Assembly (NCBI RefSeq): GCF_028595325.1 | Contig: NZ_JAQQXR010000012.1 | Span: forward strand, 41,067-105,066 | DNA from: Janthinobacterium fluminis | Lineage (GTDB): Bacteria > Pseudomonadota > Gammaproteobacteria > Burkholderiales > Burkholderiaceae_D | DNA: 64,000 nt | Direction: 5' to 3' | Part shown: one piece after another, positions 9,807-20,371 of the stretch | How the letters are laid out: each line of letters starts with the position of its first letter | Position numbering within the stretch: the stretch's first letter is position 1 | Program-made: the position numbers and the translations under genes | The notes under the pieces: generated by a model | What the model saw: the letters and a program-made list of their open reading frames with translations, nothing else | What the model was told of the DNA's origin: nothing | Database searches by the model: none

Positions 9807-10928
9807 ATGAACGCCACCCTGCTCGGCTGCGCCCTGCTCGTCGCGGCGGGCGCCAGCGCGGCGTCTCCGGCCACCAACCAACAAGTCGACTCCGCCGCCG
9901 CATTGATGTTCGCGGCCACCGGCGCGCCGGGCATGGTCATCGCCGTCGTGCGCGACGACAGCGTGATCGTGCGCGGCTACGGCGAAAGCGCGGCCGGCAG
10001 CGGCCGCAAACCCGACGGCAATTCCCTGCTGAGGATCAACTCGACATCGAAGGTGTTGGCGGCGGAGGCAATGGTCATGCTGGCCGACGAAGGCAAGCTG
10101 CGCCTCAGCGATCCCTTGCAGCGCTATGCCGAGCCCGGCTTCAAGGTGCCGGAACTGAGCAAGCACCGGCCCATCACCCTGCTCAGCCTGGCCACCCACA
10201 CCAGCGGCCTGGCGCGCGCCACGGATGTCGCCGCGCCGCCCCATGCGGCGCCGAACACCTGGCCGGACCGCGCCGGCCGCTGGGGCTGGCTGGCGCGCCA
10301 GCAACCGCGCACGGCGCCGGGCGAGGCGGCGCTGTACTCCAACGTCGGCTTCGACCTGCTGGCCGACGCACTGGCCGCGGCGGCCGGCCAGCCCTACACC
10401 GAGCTGTTGCGCGAACGCGTCACGGCGCCGCTGGGCATGCACGACACCACCGCCACGCCGAACGCCGGCCAATGCGCGCGGCTGCTCGGCGGCGCGGCCG
10501 ACGGCCCGACCGGGCCATGCAGCGACACCAGCGCCACCGCCGGCACGGCCGGCATGTACTCGACCGCGAACGACATGGCCACCTGGATGCAGCATTTGCT
10601 CGGCGTGCGGCAGGCGATGCCGCATGCGCTGAAAGCAATCGCGCAGGCCGCCTACGTGCAGCGCCAGGAGCTGGCGTCCATCGAGGGCCTCGATCAGGCC
10701 GGTCCGGCCAGCGGCATGGGATTGGGATGGGTGCATCTGGCGGCGTCGGCGAAGGCGCCGGGCATGCTGCAGAAAACCGGCGGCGGCGGTGGCTTCATGA
10801 ACTATATGGTGCTGGTGCCGGGGCGCAAGGTCGGCATATTCGTCGCGGTGACGAAGGCCGACCGCCCAATGGCGGCGGAGATGGCGCGTTCGGCCAATGA
10901 ACTGGCCGCCGCCCTCGCTCCGCAGTAA
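9807..10928 (+). CDS. ampH: D-alanyl-D-alanine carboxypeptidase/endopeptidase AmpH
   Basis: A periplasmic penicillin-binding (class C beta-lactamase-like) serine hydrolase that trims peptidoglycan stem peptides and cross-links. The 373-residue protein has a signal peptide (LLGCALLVAAGASAA), the SxxK nucleophile motif STSK at 79-82, YSN at 177-179 in the AmpH-type context AAYSNVGFDLLADAL, and KTGGGGG at 322-328. The block GLGWVHLAASAK...QKTGGGGGFMNYM closely follows E. coli AmpH from memory, which supports AmpH over a true beta-lactamase. The gene is monocistronic here; no ampR-like regulator is adjacent. Confidence 0.9.
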   Translation: MNATLLGCALLVAAGASAASPATNQQVDSAAALMFAATGAPGMVIAVVRDDSVIVRGYGESAAGSGRKPDGNSLLRINSTSKVLAAEAMVMLADEGKLRLSDPLQRYAEPGFKVPELSKHRPITLLSLATHTSGLARATDVAAPPHAAPNTWPDRAGRWGWLARQQPRTAPGEAALYSNVGFDLLADALAAAAGQPYTELLRERVTAPLGMHDTTATPNAGQCARLLGGAADGPTGPCSDTSATAGTAGMYSTANDMATWMQHLLGVRQAMPHALKAIAQAAYVQRQELASIEGLDQAGPASGMGLGWVHLAASAKAPGMLQKTGGGGGFMNYMVLVPGRKVGIFVAVTKADRPMAAEMARSANELAAALAPQ

Positions 10929-10998
10929 GGCGGCCTGCCCGGCAGGCGCAAGCGAGCCCCGCTTGCGGGGGCCGCTAGCTGGGCTCGCTAGCGGAGGC

Positions 10999-11301
10999 TT
11001 AAACCTTGCTTTCCCTGGCCTTGGCGCCGGCGCGGCGACGCCGCGATTCCTTCGGGTCGGCCAGCAGCGGCCGGTACACTTCCACGCGGTCGTGTTCGCG
11101 CAATACCGTGTCCAGCGGCTTTTTCTTGGCATAGATGCCGACGGCGCTGCCGGCCAGGTCGAGCTGCGGCACTTCCTGCAGCAAGCCGCTGAGCCGCACC
11201 GCCTGCTCCAGCGTCGTGCCGGCCGCCACCCGCAGCGTGCGCAGGAATTCCCAGGTCGGCGTGGCGTAGCACACCTGCACCGTGATCTGTTCGCTCATCA
11301 T
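10999..11301 (-). CDS. ratB: RnfH/RatB family ubiquitin-like small protein
   Basis: A ~100-residue beta-grasp protein of the RnfH (UPF0125, also PasI/RatB) family: EQITVQVCYATPTWEFLRTL, then GTTLEQAVRLSGLL, LAGSAVGIYAKKKPLDTVL and the typical end HDRVEVYRPLLADPKESRRR. It directly follows ratA; the ratA stop lies inside the ATG cluster at 11310-11298, so the true start is 11301 or 11298. In E. coli the pair was proposed as a toxin-antitoxin (RatA-RatB, PasT-PasI), though a respiratory quinone role of RatA is also supported. The exact function here is not known. Confidence 0.92.
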   Translation of the reverse strand: MMSEQITVQVCYATPTWEFLRTLRVAAGTTLEQAVRLSGLLQEVPQLDLAGSAVGIYAKKKPLDTVLREHDRVEVYRPLLADPKESRRRRAGAKARESKV

Positions 11302-11302
11302 G

Positions 11303-11734
11303 TCACCCATACACCGTTTCGGCGCGTTTGCAGAAGGAGTCGACCATGCTGTTGGCGATCATGCCGAACACCGGCCCGATGATTTGCTCCAGCACGCGGC
11401 TGGAAAATTCGTAATGCAGGTCGAGTTCGATTTTGCACGCGTCCGCGCGCAATGCCTTCAAGGTCCAAACCCCGTCCAGGGACTTGAAAGGACCGTCCAC
11501 CAGCCGCATCTTGATACTGGTCGACGGCGTATTCTCGTTCGACGTCGTGAAGCTTTGCCGCACTCCGTGGTAATGTATCGCCAGGCTCGCCACGACGCTG
11601 TTCTCGCCCCGCTCACGCACCTCGACGCCGCCACACCACGGCAAAAATTTGGGATAATCCTCGATTGCCGCCACCAGGGCGAACATTTGTTCTGCGCTGT
11701 ATCCCAGAAAAACCGATTTATGTACTACTGCCAT
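11303..11734 (-). CDS. ratA: RatA/Coq10-like START-domain protein
   Basis: A 143-residue single-domain START/Coq10 lipid-binding protein. Diagnostic segments are MAVVHKSVFLGYSAEQMFAL, EDYPKFLPWCGGVEV and the C-terminal helix FGMIANSMVDSFCKRAETVYG. Eukaryotic Coq10 helps coenzyme Q reach the respiratory chain; bacterial RatA was also described as inhibiting 70S ribosome assembly, so the role is debated. I reject the longer frame reaching to 12076 because it would cover smpB antisense. ratA is divergent from smpB and co-directional with ratB, a conserved proteobacterial neighbourhood. Confidence 0.95.
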   Translation of the reverse strand: MAVVHKSVFLGYSAEQMFALVAAIEDYPKFLPWCGGVEVRERGENSVVASLAIHYHGVRQSFTTSNENTPSTSIKMRLVDGPFKSLDGVWTLKALRADACKIELDLHYEFSSRVLEQIIGPVFGMIANSMVDSFCKRAETVYG

Positions 11735-11830
11735 TGAAGAACCGTTTGCTATGATGTTGTATATCTCAATTGATTTGATCGCGCTTGCGCGAGACAGTAG
11801 TTTAACCGACCCGCGCACATTTACCATCTC

Positions 11831-12280
11831 ATGACCATAGCTGACAATAAAAAAGCCTTCCACGACTACTTCATCGAGGATCGCTATGAAGCGGGCATCG
11901 TGCTCGAAGGCTGGGAAGTCAAAGCCATCCGCGACGCCCGCGTACAGATCAAGGAAGCCTATGTCGTCGTCCGCGGCGAAGAGCTGTTCCTGTTCGGCGC
12001 CCACATCAGCGCCCTGCCGACCGCCTCGACCCATATCCATCCGGAAGCGGTGCGCACGCGCAAGCTGCTGCTGCACAAGGCGGAGTTAAACAAGCTGATC
12101 GGCAAAGTCGAACGCTCCGGCTATACGCTGGTGCCGCTCAACCTGCATTACAAGGGCGGCCGCATCAAATGCGAAGTCGGCCTGGCCAAAGGCAAGAAGC
12201 AGCACGATAAACGCGCCGCGGAGAAAGACCGCGACGGCGCCCGCGAAGTGCAGGCGGCAATGAAAACCCACCGTCGTTAA
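11831..12280 (+). CDS. smpB: SsrA (tmRNA)-binding protein SmpB
   Basis: Binds tmRNA and delivers it to stalled ribosomes for trans-translation. The 149-residue length is normal. Family landmarks are [51 protein letters not shown] and the basic tail [20 protein letters not shown] that follows mRNA-channel contacts in the decoding centre. A strong terminator follows 25 bases after the stop. The tmRNA gene itself is not in the window. Confidence 0.98.
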   Translation: MTIADNKKAFHDYFIEDRYEAGIVLEGWEVKAIRDARVQIKEAYVVVRGEELFLFGAHISALPTASTHIHPEAVRTRKLLLHKAELNKLIGKVERSGYTLVPLNLHYKGGRIKCEVGLAKGKKQHDKRAAEKDRDGAREVQAAMKTHRR

Positions 12281-12304
12281 TCGCGGCTGTTCCGCCTGCG
12301 CCAC

Positions 12305-12332
12305 AAGCCCGGTCATGCGCCGGGCTTTTTTT
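12305..12332 (+). terminator. smpB terminator
   Basis: Arms AAGCCCGG (12305-12312) and CCGGGCTT (12320-12327) with a 7-base loop, followed by a T tract to 12332. Confidence 0.88.
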
Positions 12333-12489
12333 CCGCCGCGCAGCCACAGCGCAGAGTTGATCAATTGCCACGCAGAAACACATGTGCTACAGTCCCGAGG
12401 CAAAATGTATGCGCGAACCGTCGCGCCCGCCGGCATCGCCGGCGCGCCATACATTGGGCGCCACTTTTACATTACCGGATGAGGCAATA

Positions 12490-13173
12490 ATGGTCATAAA
12501 AACCGCGATTACGCTTTTGAGCGCCACCCTGATTGCCGGGTGCGCGGTCCCCCATTCCCCCGCCCCGCTCGCCACCAATTTCGCGACCAGCAAACAGGCC
12601 AAACTGCAGGCCGTCGCGCACTGGAATGCCATTTCCGCGCACATCGACCAGCAATTGGCGCCGGCGCTGAAAAACAGCCCGGCCATGCCGCTCTACGTCG
12701 AGGCACTGCAGCCGACCGCATTCAATCAGGCGATGAGCGGGCGCCTGATCACCGCGCTGGTCAACAATGGTTATGTGGTCAACAAAACACCGGCGGCGGC
12801 ATTGAAAGTCGACATTGATACGCAAGTCGTGGCATTCTCCGGCCGCCGTCCCCAATATAGCTTCGCCGGCGAGCGTTCCGCGCTGGCGGCGGGCGCCTGG
12901 GTATTAACCGGCGTGCAGCACAGCATCGCCGGACTGGCAACGGCGGCCGTCGTCGCCGACGACGCCTATACCTGGTTCCGTTCCGAATTCGCCTCCGGCG
13001 CAACGCCCAAGACCGAAATCGTCGTGACCGTCTCGGTATCCGACGAACACCGCTATTACGCCCGCTATACTTCGGTCTATTACGTCACCGACGACGACCG
13101 CCTGCTGTATGAAGTGGCGCCACCAAAAGACAGTCCGCAGATCACGAAGTTATTCACGGTCAAAGGCGGCTAA
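12490..13173 (+). CDS. Outer-membrane lipoprotein, FlgO-associated, unknown function
   Basis: About 227 residues from ATG 12490, which follows GATGAGG. The signal peptide MVIKTAITLLSATLIAGCAV has a lipobox IAGC, so the mature N-terminus is a lipidated Cys. The body contains ALQPTAFNQAMSGRLITALV, VDIDTQVVAFSG and a C-terminal strand-rich region (IVVTVSVSDEHRYYARYTSV). It is separated from the flgO-like gene by 14 bases and surely shares its mRNA. A role in the cell envelope is inferred from lipidation and partner only; I do not recognise a named family. Confidence 0.85.
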   Translation: MVIKTAITLLSATLIAGCAVPHSPAPLATNFATSKQAKLQAVAHWNAISAHIDQQLAPALKNSPAMPLYVEALQPTAFNQAMSGRLITALVNNGYVVNKTPAAALKVDIDTQVVAFSGRRPQYSFAGERSALAAGAWVLTGVQHSIAGLATAAVVADDAYTWFRSEFASGATPKTEIVVTVSVSDEHRYYARYTSVYYVTDDDRLLYEVAPPKDSPQITKLFTVKGG

Positions 13174-13187
13174 CAAGGAATATGACA

Positions 13188-13736
13188 ATGAAACGACGCG
13201 CCTCCCTTTCCCTGCTGGTCCTGCCATTGCTGCTGGGCGCCTGCGCCACCGACCGCAAAGCGGAAGACAGCAACTATTCATCCGTGTCGTCGAACGCCTT
13301 CGTCGCCGCCAATTACAAGGCGGCCGACGCCTTATTGGCGCAGCTCAACGGCAAACTGGCGGCCGACAAGCCCTTAATCATGGCGACGGTCGTCAACATC
13401 GACGCGCTCGAACAAACGTCGACGCTGGGACGGCTGGTGTCGGAACAGATTTCGACCCGGCTGGCACAAGGCGGATTGAAGATGCTGGAAATGAAGCTGA
13501 GGAATAACGTCTACTTCAAGCGCAATCAGGGGGAATTAATGCTGACCCGCGAAATCGGCGAAGTCGCGCACACCCACAACGCGCAAGCCATCGTCGTCGG
13601 CTCGTATGCGGAGAGCAGCGATACCGTGTTTGTCAATATCAAGGTGATTCAGCCGAACACCAATTTCGTCTTGGCGGGGCAGGATTTCGTGCTGGCGAAA
13701 GAATCCATCGTGCGGTCCATGCTGCAGCGTAACTGA
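13188..13736 (+). CDS. FlgO-family outer-membrane lipoprotein
   Basis: About 182 residues. The signal sequence MKRRASLSLLVLPLLLGACA has lipobox LGAC. The FlgO domain follows: NYKAADALLAQLNGKLAADK, PLIMATVVNIDALEQTSTLG, LVSEQISTRLAQGGLKMLEM, ending IVVGSYAESSDTVFVNIKVI. FlgO was named in Vibrio as a surface lipoprotein needed for normal motility, but many homologues lie away from flagellar genes, as here. AAGGAA at 13175-13180 favours the ATG at 13188 rather than 13182. Second gene of a two-lipoprotein operon. Confidence 0.88.
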   Translation: MKRRASLSLLVLPLLLGACATDRKAEDSNYSSVSSNAFVAANYKAADALLAQLNGKLAADKPLIMATVVNIDALEQTSTLGRLVSEQISTRLAQGGLKMLEMKLRNNVYFKRNQGELMLTREIGEVAHTHNAQAIVVGSYAESSDTVFVNIKVIQPNTNFVLAGQDFVLAKESIVRSMLQRN

Positions 13737-13816
13737 GCACCCAGGGCGCCGGCGCAAGCCGCGCTCGGTATAGCTTCCCCACTCCGGCGCACAGGCCGGG
13801 AGCCTGGGCGGAAAGC

Positions 13817-13849
13817 CGGATGCTTGCAGAGAAACCAGGCAAGCATCCG
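13817..13849. terminator. Perfect inverted repeat between convergent genes
   Basis: An 11-bp perfect inverted repeat, CGGATGCTTGC (13817-13827) and its complement (13839-13849), loop 11 bases. It sits between the end of the FlgO gene and the end of the H-NS gene, so it may end transcription from both sides, but neither strand has a strong T tract. Confidence 0.5.
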
Positions 13850-13861
13850 AATGAACATCTC

Positions 13862-14170
13862 TTAAATCTTCAACAAATCGCGCGATTTGCCCGAGTCAGT
13901 CCATTCTTTTACCCATTTCGGTTGGCGGCCACGGCCGGTCCATTGCTGCGACGCGTCGTTTGGATTGCGATAACGCACAGCCACCGTGCCGGTTTTTGCG
14001 CGGATACCCGTGCCAACCAGGTCTTTGACGGAAACACCAACGCTCTGGGCGATTGCCAGGATTTGTTCGCGGGCTTTCGACAGATCGTCCTGTTCACGTT
14101 TTTTCATTTGTTTTTTGATGTCGTCTTGCAGATTGCGCAGATCGGTGAGGGATAAAGTGGATAGATCCAT
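13862..14170 (-). CDS. H-NS-family nucleoid protein
   Basis: A 102-residue DNA-binding nucleoid protein. The N-terminal half is a charged coiled coil (LTDLRNLQDDIKKQMKKREQ) for oligomerisation; the C-terminal half has the family DNA-binding motif in NDASQQWTGRGRQPKWVKEW, matching the TWTGRGRxPxW consensus. Such proteins bind curved AT-rich DNA and silence acquired genes. AGGAGA at 14180-14175 precedes the ATG by four bases. It is a short Burkholderiales-type H-NS/BpH3-like protein; the exact paralogue is not clear. Confidence 0.95.
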   Translation of the reverse strand: MDLSTLSLTDLRNLQDDIKKQMKKREQDDLSKAREQILAIAQSVGVSVKDLVGTGIRAKTGTVAVRYRNPNDASQQWTGRGRQPKWVKEWTDSGKSRDLLKI

Positions 14171-14571
14171 GATGTCTCCTTTAGGTGAGTGGAATGATGA
14201 CAGTGAAGCAAAACAAGATTCTATCCAATTGTAACGCGGTTTGCGCGTTTTTTAATGCTTTTTACAATTCTTTTGACTCGCCGCCTTCACATTTCCGCGA
14301 AATGCATGTCGTCTTGCACCAAAGCGGCAGGCCACCGGCTGAAATCACCCCCTGCGCCGCCAATTCCAGGCAGTTTCAAAAAAAAGCCACCATCAGTAAG
14401 CCTTGTGACGGATTATGATGCAGTTCTTGATATCTTGCACATTTTAATATCGCTAATTTGCAAGACCAGTGCGTCTGCCGCAAATAAGATCGACGAAAAT
14501 TTTCCGGATGGGGAATTGAACCACTACAGTAACGGCATCAGGCCAGGAAAGGCAATTAAACATCGGCGCGG
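14171..14571. other. Non-coding AT-richer stretch upstream of the H-NS gene
   Basis: No convincing gene on either strand. The AT-rich part near 14210-14290 should hold the H-NS promoter, though I cannot pick -35/-10 boxes with confidence. An orphan plus-strand hairpin with a T tract follows at 14572, so part of this stretch may be transcribed as a small RNA. Confidence 0.4.
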
Positions 14572-14602
14572 CGCTTGTCCTAGGTCTAGACAAGCGTTGT
14601 TT
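14572..14602 (+). terminator. Orphan plus-strand terminator-like hairpin
   Basis: Arms CGCTTGTC (14572-14579) and GACAAGCG (14589-14596) with a 9-base loop, then TTGTTTT. No plus-strand gene ends upstream of it. Confidence 0.5.
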
Positions 14603-14613
14603 TAATGCCATAA

Positions 14614-14679
14614 GAAAAAAGCAAGGGCATATAAGCGGAATCAGGCCCTGAAGGCTGAAGCCGGCTGTATGCCCTTGCT
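14614..14679 (-). terminator. Terminator of the stomatin/NfeD operon
   Basis: Perfect 12-bp inverted repeat AGCAAGGGCATA (14620-14631) and its complement (14668-14679). On the minus strand it is followed by a run of T (plus-strand A run ending 14620). The 36-base loop can itself fold. It lies 41 bases past the stop of the SPFH gene. Confidence 0.65.
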
Positions 14680-14719
14680 GTTCCGCGGCGCGCCTTGGCG
14701 CCACCGCCTCCCGCCTTGC

Positions 14720-15640
14720 TTACTTTTGCGTTTTCACCACCTGCATTGCGGTGGCGATCAAACCGCTGATATCGCCCAGATTCGCCGGCACGATAATCGA
14801 GTTATTCGTCTTCGCCAATTGCGCGAAGGCTCCGACATATTGCTCAGCCACTTTCAGATTCACCGCGTCCGAACCGCCCGGCTCGCGAATCGCCGCGGCC
14901 ACCTGGCGCAAGGCTTCGGCATTCGCTTGCGCCAGCGCGACAATCGCCGTCGCCTGCCCCTGCGCCCGGTTAATCGAGGCCTGCTTTTCGCCTTCCGAAC
15001 GGGCAATCGCCGCTTCCCTCTCGCCGCTGGCAATATTGATCTGCTCCTGGCGACGCCCTTCCGAGGCGGCGATCAGCGCGCGCTTTTCCCGTTCGGCGGT
15101 GATCTGCGCCTGCATCGCGTGCAGGATTTCCTTCGGCGGCGTCAAATCCTTGATTTCATAGCGCAGCACTTTCACGCCCCAGTTCGCGGCCGATTCGTCG
15201 ATCGCATTGACGATCGTGGTATTGATGTGGTCGCGCTCCTCGAAGGTTTTATCCAGTTCCATTTTACCGATCACCGAACGCAGCGTCGTTTGCGCCAGTT
15301 GCGTGATCGCCGCGATGTAATTCGACGAACCATACGAGGCACGCATCGCGTCGGTGATCTGGAAGTACAGAATGCCGTCGACTTGCAACTGGGTGTTGTC
15401 GCGCGTGATACAGACCTGCGGCGGCACGTCGAGCGGGATCTCCTTCAAGGAATGCTTGTAGGCGATGCGGTCGATAAACGGAATGACGATATTCAAGCCC
15501 GGCCCCAGCGTTGCATGGTATTTACCGAGGCGTTCGACCACCCAGGCATGCTGCTGCGGCACCACGTTGATGGTCTTGAAAACGAAGACCAAGGCGAATA
15601 TAAATAAAACAAATGTGACGCTGCCGATACTAATTTCCAT
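14720..15640 (-). CDS. Stomatin/paraslipin-type SPFH (band 7) membrane protein
   Basis: A 306-residue SPFH protein of the QmcA/paraslipin type. One N-terminal membrane segment (GSVTFVLFIFALVFVFKTI) is followed by the band 7 domain (VPQQHAWVVERLGKYHATLG, PGLNIVIPFIDRIAYKHSLK) and a long coiled coil rich in charged and Ala residues (AQITAEREKRALIAASEGRR onward to ~250). Such proteins form large ring oligomers in the inner membrane and are linked to membrane-protein quality control. The NfeD partner gene lies 46 bases upstream in the same operon, the standard pairing. Confidence 0.93.
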   Translation of the reverse strand: MEISIGSVTFVLFIFALVFVFKTINVVPQQHAWVVERLGKYHATLGPGLNIVIPFIDRIAYKHSLKEIPLDVPPQVCITRDNTQLQVDGILYFQITDAMRASYGSSNYIAAITQLAQTTLRSVIGKMELDKTFEERDHINTTIVNAIDESAANWGVKVLRYEIKDLTPPKEILHAMQAQITAEREKRALIAASEGRRQEQINIASGEREAAIARSEGEKQASINRAQGQATAIVALAQANAEALRQVAAAIREPGGSDAVNLKVAEQYVGAFAQLAKTNNSIIVPANLGDISGLIATAMQVVKTQK

Positions 15641-15686
15641 TGCCTGCTCTCCTGTTGAGTGAATCTTTTGCCGCCCGCCCGAGCGT

Positions 15687-16103
15687 CTATTTGACGATCA
15701 GGCGGCTGCCGCGCACTTCCTGAATCGTATAACTGCCGGCCTCGGGGTTGCCGCCCGGCGCCAACTGCACATCCCACTGGGCGCCGCGGTACATCACGCG
15801 GGCCGCGCCGTCGACCCAATGGGCTACGCTCAGGCTCTGGCCGATGTCCATGTTGACGTTGGCATCGCGGCCGGCGTCGGAACGCGCCGTTTGGCCGTAC
15901 TTGCTACGCCGCAGCAGCAAGGTGGCCAGCACGCCAACGCCGGCGGCCAGCGCCGTCTGCGCCGGCCCGCCGAGGCCCGCCAGCGCCGCGACGCCGCCGG
16001 CCGCGATGCCTATCGCTATCATCAGCAAATAAAACGTTCCGGTAAATAACTCCAGTATCACCAGCAACCCGGCCGCCAAGAACCAACTGACCCAATCCGA
16101 CAT
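15687..16103 (-). CDS. NfeD-like membrane protein
   Basis: About 138 residues: two to three hydrophobic segments in the first ~75 residues (WFLAAGLLVILELFTGTFYL, LMIAIGIAAGGVAALAG, TALAAGVGVLATLLL) and a C-terminal OB-fold ending AGSYTIQEVRGSRLIVK, the short NfeD type without a ClpP-like protease domain. It works with the SPFH protein encoded directly downstream. GGGAGG at 16113-16108 favours the second of two adjacent ATGs (16103); the first is at 16106 and a longer frame reaches 16157. Confidence 0.9.
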   Translation of the reverse strand: MSDWVSWFLAAGLLVILELFTGTFYLLMIAIGIAAGGVAALAGLGGPAQTALAAGVGVLATLLLRRSKYGQTARSDAGRDANVNMDIGQSLSVAHWVDGAARVMYRGAQWDVQLAPGGNPEAGSYTIQEVRGSRLIVK

Positions 16104-16139
16104 CATGCCTCCCTGCTCAAGTAACAACGTTAAAACGAC

Positions 16140-16177
16140 AAAACCCCCGCAGCCCACTGAAGGCGACGAGGGTTTTT
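16140..16177. terminator. Bidirectional terminator between ppsA and nfeD
   Basis: Arms AAAACCCCCG (16140-16149) and CGAGGGTTTT (16167-16176), one G-T wobble, T tracts on both strands. It lies ~130 bases past the ppsA stop and about 40 bases upstream of the nfeD start; its likely job is to end ppsA. Confidence 0.7.
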
Positions 16178-16304
16178 ACTGCGTATGGGTATGTATTAAT
16201 AGTTTTTTGCCAGACACTTATATACAAGCAGTCTAACGCAAATCCAGCCCACGTCAATATGACAATGTTCTTTTTTTACTATTGCATCCCCATTCAGCCG
16301 GCCA

Positions 16305-18731
<2,427 letters not shown>

Positions 18732-18884
18732 AATGACACCTTTACTGATGATAGAAATCGTCGCGAGGCGCACTGACATGTGTTCTTGTTATTCTTGGCG
18801 TCGTGCAGCACAATCATACCGTTGCGCCCATTTTAACAGCCCGGGGCGCAGTTTGACGACGCACAATATTGACCAGAAGACTTT

Positions 18885-19733
18885 ATGACATCAGATGCAC
18901 GCCCCCCATTGCCCTCAGCAGCCCGCACCGTCTTCTTCGTTTCCGACGGCACCGGCATCACCGCCGAAACTTTTGGTCACTCGGTGCTGACCCAGTTCGA
19001 CCTGCGCTTCCGACAAATCCGCCTGCCCTTCATCGACACCCTCGACAAGGCCCACGACGCGGCGCGCAAGATCAACGAAGCCCACGCCAACGACGGCCAC
19101 CGCCCGATCATCTTCTCGACCCTGGTCAAGGACGAGCTCTCGGCCGTCATCCGCAAGTGCAAGGGCATGCACATGGACCTGATCCAGACCTTCGTGGCGC
19201 CGCTGGAGCAGGAGCTGGGCGTGAAATCGACCCACACGATAGGCCGCTCGCACAACATCGTCGACAGCGAGGAATACAAGAACCGCATCGAGGCCATCAA
19301 CTACTCGCTGGCGCACGACGACGGCCAGTCGCACAAGAACCTGGCCTCGGCCGACGTCATCCTGGTCGGCGTGTCGCGCTCGGGCAAGACCCCGACCAGC
19401 CTCTACCTGGCCATGCAGTACGGCATCAAGGCGGCCAACTACCCCCTGATCCCCGACGATTTCGAGCGCGACAAGCTGCCGTCGGCCCTCTACGAATTCA
19501 AGACAAAAATTTTCGGCCTGAGCATCACGCCCGAGCGTTTGTCGGAAATACGCAACGAAAGACGGGCCGGCAGCAAGTACGCGTCCATCGAAAACTGCCG
19601 CTACGAAGTCAACGAGGCGGAAAAAATGATGAAACGGGAAGGCATACGCTGGCTGTCCTCGACCACCAAATCGATCGAGGAAATCTCCACGACGATTTTG
19701 CAAGAGATCAAACCGAACCGGCGCGAATACTAA
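18885..19733 (+). CDS. ppsR: PEP synthase regulatory protein (kinase/pyrophosphorylase)
   Basis: A DUF299 bifunctional enzyme that inactivates PEP synthase by ADP-dependent phosphorylation of a Thr near its catalytic His and reverses this by phosphate-dependent dephosphorylation. The 282-residue protein has [20 protein letters not shown] at the N-terminus and the P-loop [15 protein letters not shown] at ~162-176, then [11 protein letters not shown]. The tail [15 protein letters not shown] is typical. It is divergent from ppsA with ~150 bases of shared promoter region and is closed by a strong hairpin. Confidence 0.96.
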   Translation: MTSDARPPLPSAARTVFFVSDGTGITAETFGHSVLTQFDLRFRQIRLPFIDTLDKAHDAARKINEAHANDGHRPIIFSTLVKDELSAVIRKCKGMHMDLIQTFVAPLEQELGVKSTHTIGRSHNIVDSEEYKNRIEAINYSLAHDDGQSHKNLASADVILVGVSRSGKTPTSLYLAMQYGIKAANYPLIPDDFERDKLPSALYEFKTKIFGLSITPERLSEIRNERRAGSKYASIENCRYEVNEAEKMMKREGIRWLSSTTKSIEEISTTILQEIKPNRREY

Positions 19734-19811
19734 ACGGCGCCGCGGCGCAGAAATCGGCCAATCCGGCGCCGAAATACTGTATATTCATCCAGTTATCCAC
19801 ACTGATATGAA

Positions 19812-19836
19812 GAGGCGCCCCCGGGCGCCTCGTTTT
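19812..19836 (+). terminator. ppsR terminator
   Basis: GAGGCGCC... and its complement form a very GC-rich stem (19812-19831), followed by GTTTT. It ends only four bases before the ATG of the next gene at 19840, so that gene needs its own transcription start or read-through. Confidence 0.75.
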
Positions 19837-19839
19837 CCT

Positions 19840-20367
19840 ATGGCCTCCAACAAAGCCCATCACGCCACCGGATGGGCCGCCGGCGTGATCGCCGCGGCGC
19901 TGGTGGCGCACGCGGGCGCGGGCGGGCCGTACCAGATCGTCAGCTTCCTCAGCTTTGTCGCCGGGGTACTCGGCGGCACGGCGCCGGACTGGCTGGAGCT
20001 GGCCTGGTGGTCACGCCGGCGGCGCCTGTGGATCACGCACCGGACCTGGACGCACTGGGGCATCGCCTGGCTCGGCCTGCTGGCTTACGCCTACCTGGCG
20101 CTGCCCTCGCAATTCTGGGCGGCGCCGCTGTTCGGCTTCGCCTGCGGCGGCGTCATGCACCTGCTGGCGGACTGGCCGAATCCGCTGGGCGTGCCGTGGA
20201 TCGCCGGGCGGCACTCGCTGAAACTGTGGAAAAGCGGGCGCTGCGATCTGATCGTCGTGACGGCGGCGTGGCTGACGGCCGGCTTGGTCGCCGACCACGT
20301 CTTTTTCCAGAATGTCCACGCGCACAAGGCACTGGCCTTCGTGCGCGCGCTGCCCGCCTGCTCTTGA
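19840..20367 (+). CDS. YdjM-like membrane-bound metal-dependent hydrolase
   Basis: About 175 residues of the LexA-regulated-YdjM/YfhO-like family: a membrane protein with conserved His residues and acidic motifs. Landmarks are MASNKAHHATGWAAG, GVLGGTAPDWLELAWW, WITHRTWTHWGIAW and the GGVMHLLADWPNPLG segment. Four hydrophobic spans are visible. The substrate is unknown. An earlier ATG at 19807 would run through the ppsR terminator, so I choose 19840; no good ribosome site precedes it. It converges on the pirin gene with four bases between. Confidence 0.85.
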   Translation: MASNKAHHATGWAAGVIAAALVAHAGAGGPYQIVSFLSFVAGVLGGTAPDWLELAWWSRRRRLWITHRTWTHWGIAWLGLLAYAYLALPSQFWAAPLFGFACGGVMHLLADWPNPLGVPWIAGRHSLKLWKSGRCDLIVVTAAWLTAGLVADHVFFQNVHAHKALAFVRALPACS

Positions 20368-20371
20368 CGCC

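Noticed and set aside
9807..10928. Class C beta-lactamase (resistance gene)
   Set aside because: The sequence pattern (RINSTSK, AAYSNVGFD, QKTGGGGGF) follows AmpH, a peptidoglycan carboxypeptidase.
11735..12076. Upstream extension of ratA over smpB
   Set aside because: Adds over 100 non-conserved residues antisense to smpB; the family starts at MAVVHKSVF.
13817..13849. Inverted repeat as a possible attachment site or transposon end
   Set aside because: Only one copy, no target duplication and no integrase nearby; a convergent terminator is simpler.
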